Shown piece by piece: positions 8,390-16,040 of a stretch of DNA of 36,992 bases. The position numbers and the translations under genes were made by a program. The stretch comes from an uncultured Verrucomicrobiales bacterium (GTDB lineage: Bacteria; Verrucomicrobiota; Verrucomicrobiia; Verrucomicrobiales; DEV007). How positions within the stretch are numbered: position 1 is the first letter of the stretch; each line of letters starts with the position of its first letter. The stretch lies in NCBI GenBank assembly GCA_913058215.1, contig CAJXQE010000026.1:1-36992 (forward strand), in the 5' to 3' direction. The notes below the pieces were generated by a model. It was not told the origin of the DNA and ran no database searches. It was given only the letters and a program-made list of their open reading frames with translations.

Positions 8390-10297
8390 ATGAACAGAAA
8401 GCGGCTCGTTCTTTCCCTGATAGTGATAGCTCCCATCGCATTGGTGGTATTGTGGTTCACGGTTTTCACCAGTTCTGAGTCGCGCTATCTCTCTTCGAAA
8501 CTGAACGAGATACACGATTGGATCGAACCTGCTTCCGGGGAAAAGGGGCCGGTAGTTTCAGGGGAGTTTGTGATCACGCGCACGGAAGGGATTCCGAAAG
8601 AGTTGGCCGAACGTTCTGCCGATTTTTCCTACCAATGGCCGGACAAGCTCTTTCTCAGTGCCGAAGTCGATGGTGATAGCTATCACCTCGCCAGAGATGG
8701 GCAGGAAGTGAAAGTCTTCGTCCCCCATAAAGACTTTGCTATCACCGGGGCGAATGATGTTCCACGGTTTTCCAGTCGCCCTGACAGTGTGGATCCGGTC
8801 GAACTCCAACCGTTTTCTCTTCCGGTAAGTCGAATGCAGATGGCTTATCTTCCCGCGTTGATTAAGGCGAGTAAAGTCATCAAAGAGGATGGAAACATAC
8901 ACGTCCTTGCGAATTTAAAACCATTCGCCGCTAAAATTCTCGATCTTCCATCGGATGTGTTTCTGCATTTTACTTTTGAAACAGAATCCGATGAACTTGT
9001 CAGCATCGGAGTCTCAAAGCCGGGGGAACTCGACGCAGTAGTGGAATTTTCGAACTGGAAGATCGCCGAAAATGCCGAGCTCACGGAATGGAGAGATGTC
9101 GAAGAAAGCCCGAATCCGGAGCGGGTTGCCCTTTCCCATCTCGTCAAATTTGTCGAAGTTACTCTCGAAAATTTGAACAGCAAAGCGGAGCCGCTTCCGC
9201 CCGAAACCGGAGAACGCAAAGTGCTGGCGAGATCCGGAGCCGGGCGTCTTGAAAATCACGACGGCACGAAAGTCCTCTTTCTCAAAGGCACCCCCGAAGA
9301 AATGGGGAAACAGCATGGAGAGCTGCTGACCAAAGAGATTCGCGCAGTCACTGATCGGATTCTCTACGGGATTGGCGTAGGGAGTTCTTTCGGGAAAGGA
9401 CGATGGTTTTTCGGCGAAATCGAAGAAGCGGTGTCCCGATTGCATCCTCACACAGATCCCCGGCATCTCCGCGAAATAGACGCCCTCGCGATGGCGGCAG
9501 GCTTGGAGCAGGAAGAGTCGCGGCTTTCCAATTTTTTCCCCGAACTCTTCCATTGCAGTGGATTCGCGATCAATGGCAGCGCCACCGTCGACGGGGAGAT
9601 GTATCACGGCCGTGTTCTCGATTACATGATGGGAGTGGGGCTGGAGCAGAATGCAGTTGTCATGGTCGTTCAACCGGATGAGGGGAACGCCTGGGTCAAT
9701 TTGGGCTACGCCGGATTCATCGGAACGGTCACGGCGATGAATGAAAAGCAAATCGCGATTGGGGAAATGGGCGGAGGTGGTGAGGGAAACTGGGATGGCA
9801 AAGCGATGGCCCAGCTCATGCGGGAAGTCATGGAAAAGGCGGATACCCTGGAAGAGGCAGTTGCCATTTTTGAAAACAGTCCCCGTACCTGTGAATACTA
9901 CTATGTGATTTCTGATGCTAAATCCGGGAAATCAGTGGGGATCGCGGCAACTCCGGAGAAGCTGGAAAAGATCTGGCCGGGAACAGAACATCCACGTCTT
10001 CCTCATCCTGTCGAAGATGCTGTTTTGCTGTCGGCGGGAGATCGATATGAAGAGCTGGTGAAGCGGGTGAAGGCAGACCACGGAAAATTTGATGCGAATT
10101 CAGCGAGGGAATTAATGTCCCGTCCCGTTTGCATGAAATCGAATATTCAGTCGGTGCTCTTTGCTCCCGGGAGTCTTGATTTCTGGGTGGCAAATGCTGA
10201 TTCGGAGAACGTGGCGAGTCACACCCGCTACACGAAATACAATCTGCGGGAATTATTGAAGCCTGAAGCAGACCTGACGCAGGCAGCAACACGGTAA
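8390..10297 (+). CDS. C45-family autoproteolytic acyltransferase/hydrolase with extra N-terminal domain
   Basis: A 635-residue protein anchored by one N-terminal membrane segment (about residues 5-25). ATG 8390 is chosen over 8372 as it places basic residues directly before that segment. Residues about 30-270 are an unassigned, mostly beta-rich region of unknown fold. From about residue 290 the protein follows the C45/phospholipase-B-like Ntn-hydrolase pattern: KGTPEEMGKQHGELL, then LFHCSGFAINGSATVDGEMYHGRVLDY-type core in which Cys389 is the likely nucleophile released by self-cleavage. Later come GYAGFIGTVTAMNEKQIAIGEM and SRPVCMKSNI. Relatives hydrolyse amide bonds of acylated amino acids or beta-lactam precursors. 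Substrate unknown. Confidence 0.82.
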   Translation: MNRKRLVLSLIVIAPIALVVLWFTVFTSSESRYLSSKLNEIHDWIEPASGEKGPVVSGEFVITRTEGIPKELAERSADFSYQWPDKLFLSAEVDGDSYHLARDGQEVKVFVPHKDFAITGANDVPRFSSRPDSVDPVELQPFSLPVSRMQMAYLPALIKASKVIKEDGNIHVLANLKPFAAKILDLPSDVFLHFTFETESDELVSIGVSKPGELDAVVEFSNWKIAENAELTEWRDVEESPNPERVALSHLVKFVEVTLENLNSKAEPLPPETGERKVLARSGAGRLENHDGTKVLFLKGTPEEMGKQHGELLTKEIRAVTDRILYGIGVGSSFGKGRWFFGEIEEAVSRLHPHTDPRHLREIDALAMAAGLEQEESRLSNFFPELFHCSGFAINGSATVDGEMYHGRVLDYMMGVGLEQNAVVMVVQPDEGNAWVNLGYAGFIGTVTAMNEKQIAIGEMGGGGEGNWDGKAMAQLMREVMEKADTLEEAVAIFENSPRTCEYYYVISDAKSGKSVGIAATPEKLEKIWPGTEHPRLPHPVEDAVLLSAGDRYEELVKRVKADHGKFDANSARELMSRPVCMKSNIQSVLFAPGSLDFWVANADSENVASHTRYTKYNLRELLKPEADLTQAATR

Positions 10298-10339
10298 CGA
10301 TTCTCTTCTTGTGAACGCGCCGGTTCGGTGTAGGGATTT

Positions 10340-10368
10340 CCGGAGCAACATTGCTCTGGATTATTTTC
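10340..10368 (+). terminator. Hairpin with T-rich tail after the C45 gene
   Basis: CCGGAGCAA (10340-10348) pairs with TTGCTCTGG (10351-10359) apart from one G-T pair, followed by ATTATTTTC. It fits a weak intrinsic terminator for the gene ending at 10297, but it also sits directly before the ATG at 10369 and could instead affect translation of that gene. Confidence 0.4.
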
Positions 10369-11598
10369 ATGAAAATAAAAGCATTTCCTTCTCTCGTTCC
10401 GGCTCCCGGAAAAGCGGAAACCGTGGCATCGGTTCCCTACGACGTCGTTAATACTGAAGAAGCGCGAGCTCTGGCGGCGGACAATCCTCACAGTTTCCTT
10501 CGCGTGGTTCGTGCGGAGATCGATTTCCCTCCCGGAACAGACGCATACGGCGACGAGATCTACAACAAGTCGAAGAGTAATCTTGAGGCTCTGCAAGCAA
10601 ACGGGATCCTGACACGTGAGCCGGAGCCATGCGTTTATCTTTATCGTCAGATCATGGATGGCCATTCTCAGACCGGAATCACCCTGGCCTGCCACGTGGA
10701 TGACTACGAGAATAACATCATCCGGAAGCACGAGAAAACACGTCCGGTAAAAGAGAACGACCGAACCCGCCTGACAGATACGCTCAGCGCCAATACCGGC
10801 CCGGTTTTCCTGACCTATAAGGATGAAGAAGCCATTGACGCGTTTGTTGAAGCCTGGTCCGAAAAGAACGAGCCAACGGTCGATTTTACGGATGATGTTG
10901 GAGTTCAGCACACGGTGTGGAGAGTTGCTGAGTCGGAAGCAGGTCCGATCCTGGGTGGATTTGAAAAAATCCCTCTGTCTTATGTGGCCGACGGCCATCA
11001 CCGTAGCGCCAGTGCAGCCCGTGTCGGAAAAGAGCGGCGCGATGCCAATCCGGATCATGATGGAACCGAGAATTACAACTGGTTCCTCGCCGTGCTTTTT
11101 CCAGCCAGCCAGCTAAAGATCCTTTCCTACAATCGTGTCGTTAAAGATCTCAACGGGCTCAGTTCCGATGGTTTCCTTCAGCGACTCACCGAAAATTTCC
11201 ATCTCGATTCGGATGGATGCAAAGTTCCGGAGAATCCCGAGAGCCTTTGCGTATATGTCGATGGAAAATGGCATTCGATTCGGTGGGATATCGAGGAAAC
11301 CGCCGATACGATTGAGCGCCTTGATGTTTCAGTTCTGCAAGATCGCTTGCTCACTCCTATCCTCGGAATTGGCGATCCTCGCACCGACGAGCGAGTTGAT
11401 TTTGTCGGAGGAATTCGGGGAACGGATGAATTGGAAAAGCGGGTCGACTCCGGAGAATGGGGCGCTGCTTTTTCCATGTATCCGACGACGGTGAAACAAC
11501 TCATCGATATTGCAGACGCCGGTGAAATTATGCCGCCGAAGTCGACCTGGTTTGAGCCGAAGCTGCGTTCCGGATTGTTCGTCTACACGCTCGATTAA
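10369..11598 (+). CDS. DUF1015 family protein
   Basis: A 409-residue cytoplasmic protein starting at MKIKAFPSLVPAPGKAE; nothing upstream of this ATG looks like protein. It follows the DUF1015 pattern: VPYDVVNTEEARALAADNP and SFLRVVRAEIDFP near the N-terminus, YLYRQIM and HEKTRPVKENDR in the first third, then VADGHHRSASA around residue 210 and FLAVLFPASQLKILSYNRVV. The C-terminus has GGIRGTDELE and MYPTTVKQLIDIADAGEIMPPKSTWFEPKL. The invariant DGHHR and KxxxP-type end suggest an enzyme, but no reaction is established for the family as far as I can say. It has no operon partner here. Confidence 0.9.
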   Translation: MKIKAFPSLVPAPGKAETVASVPYDVVNTEEARALAADNPHSFLRVVRAEIDFPPGTDAYGDEIYNKSKSNLEALQANGILTREPEPCVYLYRQIMDGHSQTGITLACHVDDYENNIIRKHEKTRPVKENDRTRLTDTLSANTGPVFLTYKDEEAIDAFVEAWSEKNEPTVDFTDDVGVQHTVWRVAESEAGPILGGFEKIPLSYVADGHHRSASAARVGKERRDANPDHDGTENYNWFLAVLFPASQLKILSYNRVVKDLNGLSSDGFLQRLTENFHLDSDGCKVPENPESLCVYVDGKWHSIRWDIEETADTIERLDVSVLQDRLLTPILGIGDPRTDERVDFVGGIRGTDELEKRVDSGEWGAAFSMYPTTVKQLIDIADAGEIMPPKSTWFEPKLRSGLFVYTLD

Positions 11599-11613
11599 CC
11601 AATCGGCAGTCCT

Positions 11614-12183
11614 TCAGTCGACCTTCAAGAACTGGACAGCATCCGCGATCGCCACCTTTTTTGGGTCGGTGCCTTCGTTGGATATCGTCACGGTCCCGGA
11701 ATTTCCTTTGGCAAATTCGAAGACTCCCAGTGAGCGGAAAAGTTTTCCGTGTTCCGGCACTTCCTGCTGGTTGATCTGTATCATCGTTTCGCCCTTGGCG
11801 TGTCGAATCGTTACCGGTGTGTTTGTCGCGCGCCTCACATTGTAACAATGGGAAATGCGAACTTCATAGCGTCCGAATTCCGGAAAATCCGGATGCCAGC
11901 TCACTGACTTTTCTCCCTTTCCCGACTTCATGTCGTGCAGGTAGCCGATTCCGACGTAGGGAGGAGTGTGAGTCGAGTATTGCCATTTCCCGACGAGCAC
12001 CGCATCCGTTTCATCGAGGACGATCCCGTCAAGGCTTGCAGGATCCGGAACAATAAACTTTACGTTTGCCTCGATGTCGACCTCACCGGGTTTGTGGCCG
12101 TTGGGAACGGCGTCCGGATGCGGATCGATTCCGAAACAAGAGATTTGAGCGAAAAGGCTAGCGAGGAGGAGGAAAAGTTTCAT
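11614..12183 (-). CDS. Exported stand-alone golvesin C-terminal-like domain protein
   Basis: A 189-residue protein. Its ATG (12183) overlaps the stop of dacB in a TGATG junction, so the two are probably translated together. The start MKLFLLLASLFAQISCFG is a signal peptide that could also end in a lipobox-like cysteine. Almost all the rest is one domain matching the golvesin/xanthan-lyase beta-sandwich: GKWQYSTHTPPYVGIGYLHD, GEKSVSWHPDFPEFGRYEVR, PVTIRHAKGETMIQINQQ and GTVTISNEGTDPKKVAIADAVQFL. In PVC bacteria this domain usually sits at the end of large secreted enzymes, where a binding role is assumed; here it is alone. Its coupling to a carboxypeptidase suggests a job at the cell wall. Confidence 0.85.
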   Translation of the reverse strand: MKLFLLLASLFAQISCFGIDPHPDAVPNGHKPGEVDIEANVKFIVPDPASLDGIVLDETDAVLVGKWQYSTHTPPYVGIGYLHDMKSGKGEKSVSWHPDFPEFGRYEVRISHCYNVRRATNTPVTIRHAKGETMIQINQQEVPEHGKLFRSLGVFEFAKGNSGTVTISNEGTDPKKVAIADAVQFLKVD

Positions 12184-13652
12184 CACAGATTTACGGCTTT
12201 ATTCCAGACGCGGACAATTCTCGATTTCACGCTGGAAAGATCACCGGTGTAGTTGTTCACAAAAATGGCAAAAGCGTATTTTTTCCCCGAGTAGGAATGA
12301 ACATAGCCGGAATAGCATTTGATCCGGTCAAGGGTTCCGCTTTTTGCCCGGACGCGACCCTGTGCGGCACTTCCCCGGCCGATGCTTCGCAGTGTTCCTG
12401 ACTCCCCGGCGAGAGGAAGCGATTTGGAAAATGCGGAAAAGTTTTCGCCTTTTGCAGCATGATAAAGGATCAGGGCCATTTGCCTTGGGGTGACCGTATT
12501 GGAGCGGGATAAGCCGCAACCGTCCGCCATTTCGAATCCAGTCATGTCGATCCCTTTTGCCTTCCAATGGTCGAGGGTCGCTTTGGAGGATTCGAGAGTG
12601 GTTCCTTTGTTCTTTTTCTTGAGCCCGATCATACGGTGGAAACATTCAGCTCTCAGATTGTTCGATTTGTGATTGGTTAGAATCATGAGGGATCCCAGCG
12701 AGTCCGATTTTTGCTCAAAGACAGCTTCACGGGCGGGGAGCTCTTTTTTGGCAATTCCCATTAGTCTCAAGGTCGTCGGCTCGCCACTCACCGGTATGCC
12801 ATTTCCATTGAGATATTTGGTGAATGCCCGGGCGCAGAAAAATGGAGGATCAGGCAGCGAGCCTTTGATGGTGAATGATCCGCTTCCCGCGGGAACGGTC
12901 CCGCGAAGGTAGAATATTTTTCCGTATGGATTTCCGTAGATGTAACCCTGATCACCGGACCCGGCGCTGCCAACTCGCATTTCGTTGATGAATTCAATTC
13001 CGGGTAGTTTGGGATCGGTTCCGGTGAGGCTGGCTTTGGATCCGGCACCCTTATTGTTGAAGGTGCAGTAAAACAGGTTTTGATGGAATGTCAGGCCGCA
13101 GGCACCGGCTCCGTAGTAGTTCCCGATATCGTTCCATTGCCAGGAATCCGGAAGCAGTCTGGTGCCGAAAACCGAAGCGTCGCCGACAATGGAGCCCTCA
13201 ACTTTTTTAATGCCTTTTCCGGCGAGGGCTGCCTTCCATTTTTCGAAAGTTCCGCTGATTCCGGAATCACCCAGAGTAGGATCTCCTCCCCCTCTAAGGA
13301 CAACGTTCCCGTCGAGTGTTCCCGTTTCGTCGATCGCCCCGGTGATTTGCAGCTCTGTTGTAAAGGTAAAGTCAGGTCCCAGAATTTCGTTGGCGGCTGC
13401 CGTCGTGATTGCCTTCATCGTGGAGGCGGGGACCAGTCCGGTATCCATGTGATATCCGGCCGCGGAATCAGGCTCCGCATCGAGATCGATAATGCTGAAG
13501 CCCAGAGAGGCGGTTCGCATTCCAGACTCTTTCTGTATTTTCTCCACCTCGGCAATCACCTCATCGATCGTCCCGGCACGGCTTGTGACGACGGGCACAC
13601 CCAAATTGAGAGTGATGAGAATGGAGACCGTGAGTAATGCCAAAGGATTCAT
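12183..13652 (-). CDS. dacB: D-alanyl-D-alanine carboxypeptidase/endopeptidase (PBP4/DacB type)
   Basis: A 489-residue periplasmic peptidase S13 that trims or cleaves peptide bridges of peptidoglycan. An N-terminal signal segment covers residues 1-26. The active-site set is complete: STMK at 77-80 (nucleophile Ser77), SRSN at 382-385 and KSGT at 437-440. Between the first two motifs lies the long inserted region typical of PBP4, including NVVLRGGGDPTLG, DSWQWNDIGNYYGAG and GIPVSGEPTTLRL. Length is normal for the family. It is first of a two-gene operon; the golvesin-domain gene starts inside its stop codon. It diverges from the PanB-like gene with a 94-base gap. Confidence 0.93.
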   Translation of the reverse strand: MNPLALLTVSILITLNLGVPVVTSRAGTIDEVIAEVEKIQKESGMRTASLGFSIIDLDAEPDSAAGYHMDTGLVPASTMKAITTAAANEILGPDFTFTTELQITGAIDETGTLDGNVVLRGGGDPTLGDSGISGTFEKWKAALAGKGIKKVEGSIVGDASVFGTRLLPDSWQWNDIGNYYGAGACGLTFHQNLFYCTFNNKGAGSKASLTGTDPKLPGIEFINEMRVGSAGSGDQGYIYGNPYGKIFYLRGTVPAGSGSFTIKGSLPDPPFFCARAFTKYLNGNGIPVSGEPTTLRLMGIAKKELPAREAVFEQKSDSLGSLMILTNHKSNNLRAECFHRMIGLKKKNKGTTLESSKATLDHWKAKGIDMTGFEMADGCGLSRSNTVTPRQMALILYHAAKGENFSAFSKSLPLAGESGTLRSIGRGSAAQGRVRAKSGTLDRIKCYSGYVHSYSGKKYAFAIFVNNYTGDLSSVKSRIVRVWNKAVNL

Positions 13653-13746
13653 TAATAGAAGTTAACAATACGAAAGGGCATTGAAGTTCACAAGTCCGCG
13701 ATCTCAGGATTGAAATTTGTCGGGGGATTCACTACGGTCGGCTACG

Positions 13747-14565
13747 ATGATCAGACCCCGGAAAAAATATACCGTTTACGATTTGCAGCAATTGAAGGGC
13801 AAACGTTGCCTTACTCACATTCACGTAAAGTCTCCGGAGGAAGCCGCTGCAGCGGAGGAAGCCGGGGTTGACCTGATGAGTTGCAGTTTTGACTCGCCGG
13901 AAGCCGAGGCGCGCCTCCCTTATTTGATCGAGGCTGCGCCGAACAGTTTTTTCTCCACGGCAACACCGCACGGGATGGCCTCACCGGAGGAAGCCATTCG
14001 GGTTGCTTTTCGCGCGCTCGAGATCGGGGCGAGCTCTGTCTATTGCTCTGCCAGTCCTTTTATCATCGAGGCCATGGCGCGAGAGGGAATTCCTGTCGTT
14101 GGACACCTTGGGCTGGTGCCGCGTCATGTGACATGGACCGGGTACCGTGCGATCGGAAAAACTGCGGACGAAGCCAAACTTCTCTTTCGCCGAATGAAGG
14201 AACTGGAGGACGCCGGGGCATACGCTGCAGAGCTGGAGGTTGTGCCTCACCGCCTGGCGAGTTTTTTGACATCACACACTTCGATGATCCTGATGTCTCT
14301 CGGGTCCGGGACCGGATGCGATACTCAGTTCCTTTTCTCCTGCGATATTCTTGGTGATTATGATGAAAGGATTCCCCGTCACGCGAAAGCCTACCGGGAC
14401 TTTTCTGAGGAGAAGCGCCGACTTCAGAAGGAGCGGCTCGGTGCGTTCAGCGAATACATTGCGGATGTGAAAGAAGGCCGTTTTCCTGATCGATCCAACC
14501 TCATTGAAATGGACGAAGACGCCCTGGATGAAGTGATCCGTTCGGTTGGGAAAAACGAATCATGA
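13747..14565 (+). CDS. PanB-fold protein lacking ketopantoate-synthase active-site residues
   Basis: A 272-residue TIM-barrel protein of the ketopantoate hydroxymethyltransferase/PEP-mutase superfamily, counted from the first ATG; an upstream TTG frame extension looks non-coding. Family traits kept are VVGHLGLVPRHV, the LEVVP segment that carries PanB's catalytic Glu, SLGSGTGCDTQ and the RIPRHAKAYRDF end. Lost are the metal and substrate ligands: PanB VGDS reads MSCS here, ADLPF reads STATP, and VKIEGG reads VYCSAS. It is therefore unlikely to make ketopantoate. The last four bases overlap the start of a 2-keto-3-deoxygalactonokinase-like gene, which points to sugar-acid metabolism, perhaps as an aldolase- or lyase-like step. 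That role is inference. Confidence 0.8.
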   Translation: MIRPRKKYTVYDLQQLKGKRCLTHIHVKSPEEAAAAEEAGVDLMSCSFDSPEAEARLPYLIEAAPNSFFSTATPHGMASPEEAIRVAFRALEIGASSVYCSASPFIIEAMAREGIPVVGHLGLVPRHVTWTGYRAIGKTADEAKLLFRRMKELEDAGAYAAELEVVPHRLASFLTSHTSMILMSLGSGTGCDTQFLFSCDILGDYDERIPRHAKAYRDFSEEKRRLQKERLGAFSEYIADVKEGRFPDRSNLIEMDEDALDEVIRSVGKNES

Positions 14566-15455
14566 ATCCTGATTGGATTGCCGTCGATTGGGGGACCACC
14601 AGTCTGCGGGCCTGGGCGATGACTTCTTCCGGGATAGTTTTGGCTGCTGCTGATTCTGCTGAGGGAATGTCCGGTTTGTCGCCGCAGGATTTCGAACCGG
14701 TACTTTTGCGGATGATTGAATCATGGCTTCCGCCCGAAGGGAAGTTGCCTGTGGTGGCTTGCGGGATGGTTGGGGCAAAACAGGGGTGGATGGAAGCTCC
14801 GTATGCTCCAGTTCCGTGGAATCCGCCGCCGCGGTTTGAGGATCCAGCGGTTTCAGGAAGTCGATTCGATTTGTATATCTGTCCCGGTTTGAAGCAACAG
14901 GATCCAGCGGATGTTATGAGGGGGGAGGAAACCCAAATCGCCGGAGTTCTCGCCACGTATCCCGATTTCGAGGGAATGATTTGTTTACCCGGAACCCACA
15001 GCAAGTGGGCGATGATTGAAGGCGAAAGGGTTCAATCGTTTCGAACTTTCCTCACTGGCGAAATGTTTCAACTGCTTGACGGCCAGTCCGTATTGCGTCA
15101 TTCAACACATGAAGGCAGTCTGGAAAAAGAAGAGTTTTCCGCAGCTGTTGAAATCGGTTTCAAAGATCCGGCAGCGCTTGCTTCGAAGCTGTTTTCGATC
15201 CGGGCGGATTCGTTGCTGAACGGACTGACCAACAGTCAGGCCAGGTCCCGGCTTTCGGGATACCTCATTGGATTCGAATTGGGAAGCGCCCGGTCATTTG
15301 CAGCGGTTTCTGAAATCAGCCTGGTGGGGCGGGGAGATCTTGTCGCCCAATACCGCGCAGCCTTGTCTGTCGTAGGGATTAAAGCGAAGCCTCTTGACGG
15401 AGAAGAGATGACGCTGGCCGGCTTGACGGCATCTTTCGCAAGGCTTGAACGCTGA
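14562..15455 (+). CDS. dgoK: 2-dehydro-3-deoxygalactonokinase-like sugar-acid kinase
   Basis: A 297-residue kinase of the DgoK family (ASKHA fold), which phosphorylates 2-keto-3-deoxygalactonate at C6 with ATP in De Ley-Doudoroff-type galactonate breakdown. Family signatures are complete: VDWGTTSLRAW at residues 8-18, VACGMVGAKQGW, YICPGL, MRGEETQIAG, CLPGTHSKWAM and FLTGEMFQLL. Length is normal. It overlaps the preceding PanB-like gene by ATGA, so the two are co-translated. No 2-keto-3-deoxy-6-phosphogalactonate aldolase or galactonate dehydratase is in the window, so its exact substrate may differ. A strong hairpin ends the operon. Confidence 0.9.
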   Translation: MNPDWIAVDWGTTSLRAWAMTSSGIVLAAADSAEGMSGLSPQDFEPVLLRMIESWLPPEGKLPVVACGMVGAKQGWMEAPYAPVPWNPPPRFEDPAVSGSRFDLYICPGLKQQDPADVMRGEETQIAGVLATYPDFEGMICLPGTHSKWAMIEGERVQSFRTFLTGEMFQLLDGQSVLRHSTHEGSLEKEEFSAAVEIGFKDPAALASKLFSIRADSLLNGLTNSQARSRLSGYLIGFELGSARSFAAVSEISLVGRGDLVAQYRAALSVVGIKAKPLDGEEMTLAGLTASFARLER

Positions 15456-15495
15456 AAAGATCCCTGCCGAACATGATGGTCCGGGGGATCTTTTC
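15454..15495. terminator. Bidirectional intrinsic terminator after dgoK
   Basis: An 11-bp perfect dyad, GAAAAGATCCC (15454-15464) and GGGATCTTTTC (15485-15495), lies between the convergent dgoK and the gene ending at 15525. The A-rich left arm and T-rich right arm give a U-tract in either direction. Confidence 0.75.
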
Positions 15496-15524
15496 TAATT
15501 ATGCGGATAAACCGTCGGGAAAGA

Positions 15525-15938
15525 CTACACCATCTCAGGCTCAGGACCCGCGTCGGCGGATGAAGGAGCGGACTCCTGTCTTTCGCGTCGTTCTTTGACG
15601 ATGTCGGCTGCTGCCTTCTTTCCAGCTTCCCGGCCTTCTGCAAATCCATCGCGAAGACTGTCGGGCGTGACCTCATTGAGTAAGGTCGTGCCAAATGTGG
15701 TCGCATAAGCGATTGCGTAGGCAATGTCGTGAACTCCTTTGGCAAATTCCTCTTTGGCTTTAGGGAGCGCTTTATCGAGAGCGTCCCGGGCATCTTTGGC
15801 GCCGGTTTTGAAAGCATCCTGAGCGGATGACTTAATATCTTCGAAGGCGTCTTCAGCAGATTTCCCCGGATCGGTGGATTCTGATTCCGTTGGATTTCCG
15901 GGTTGTTCGTCGTGGGGATTGTTGTGGTCGTCGTTCAT
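15525..15938 (-). CDS. Small charged helical protein of unknown function
   Basis: A 137-residue protein not assigned to a family. The first 25 residues are acidic and likely disordered (Asn, Asp, Glu, Ser, Pro rich). Residues about 28-65 have an Ala/Lys/Asp heptad-like pattern (AEDAFEDIKSSAQDAFKTGA) predicted as amphipathic helix. Residues about 67-90 (GVHDIAYAIAYATTFGTTLL) are mildly hydrophobic and may touch the membrane. A second basic helix (EGREAGKKAAADIVKERR) and an acidic tail follow. It has no signal peptide. It lies 102 bases downstream of the receiver/membrane gene on the same strand and may be co-transcribed with it. Confidence 0.7.
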   Translation of the reverse strand: MNDDHNNPHDEQPGNPTESESTDPGKSAEDAFEDIKSSAQDAFKTGAKDARDALDKALPKAKEEFAKGVHDIAYAIAYATTFGTTLLNEVTPDSLRDGFAEGREAGKKAAADIVKERRERQESAPSSADAGPEPEMV

Positions 15939-15998
15939 AATTTTCGATCTTTCTTTTTCGATTACGTCCCCATTATTCCCTATCCCTGCAAGAGTCGC

Positions 15999-16030
15999 GA
16001 TTACAATACCGTTCGGGGATTGTAATCCCG
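15999..16030 (-). repeat. Overlapping alternative hairpins between two co-directional genes
   Basis: GATTACAAT (15999-16007) pairs perfectly with ATTGTAATC (16019-16027). The right arm can instead fold into a tighter hairpin in which GGGATT (16016-16021) pairs with AATCCC (16024-16029). The two folds share bases and exclude each other. No U-run follows on the minus strand, so a plain terminator is not clear. Confidence 0.45.
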
Positions 16031-16040
16031 AAGCCGCTTT

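Noticed and set aside
11606-11632. Second copy of the 30002 hairpin arm (CTTCAGTCGACCTTC)
   Set aside because: The match is short, no partner arm is present, and it lies in the coding end of the golvesin-domain gene.
13747-14565. Genuine panB
   Set aside because: Metal- and substrate-binding residues of ketopantoate hydroxymethyltransferase are replaced, and no other pantothenate gene is nearby.
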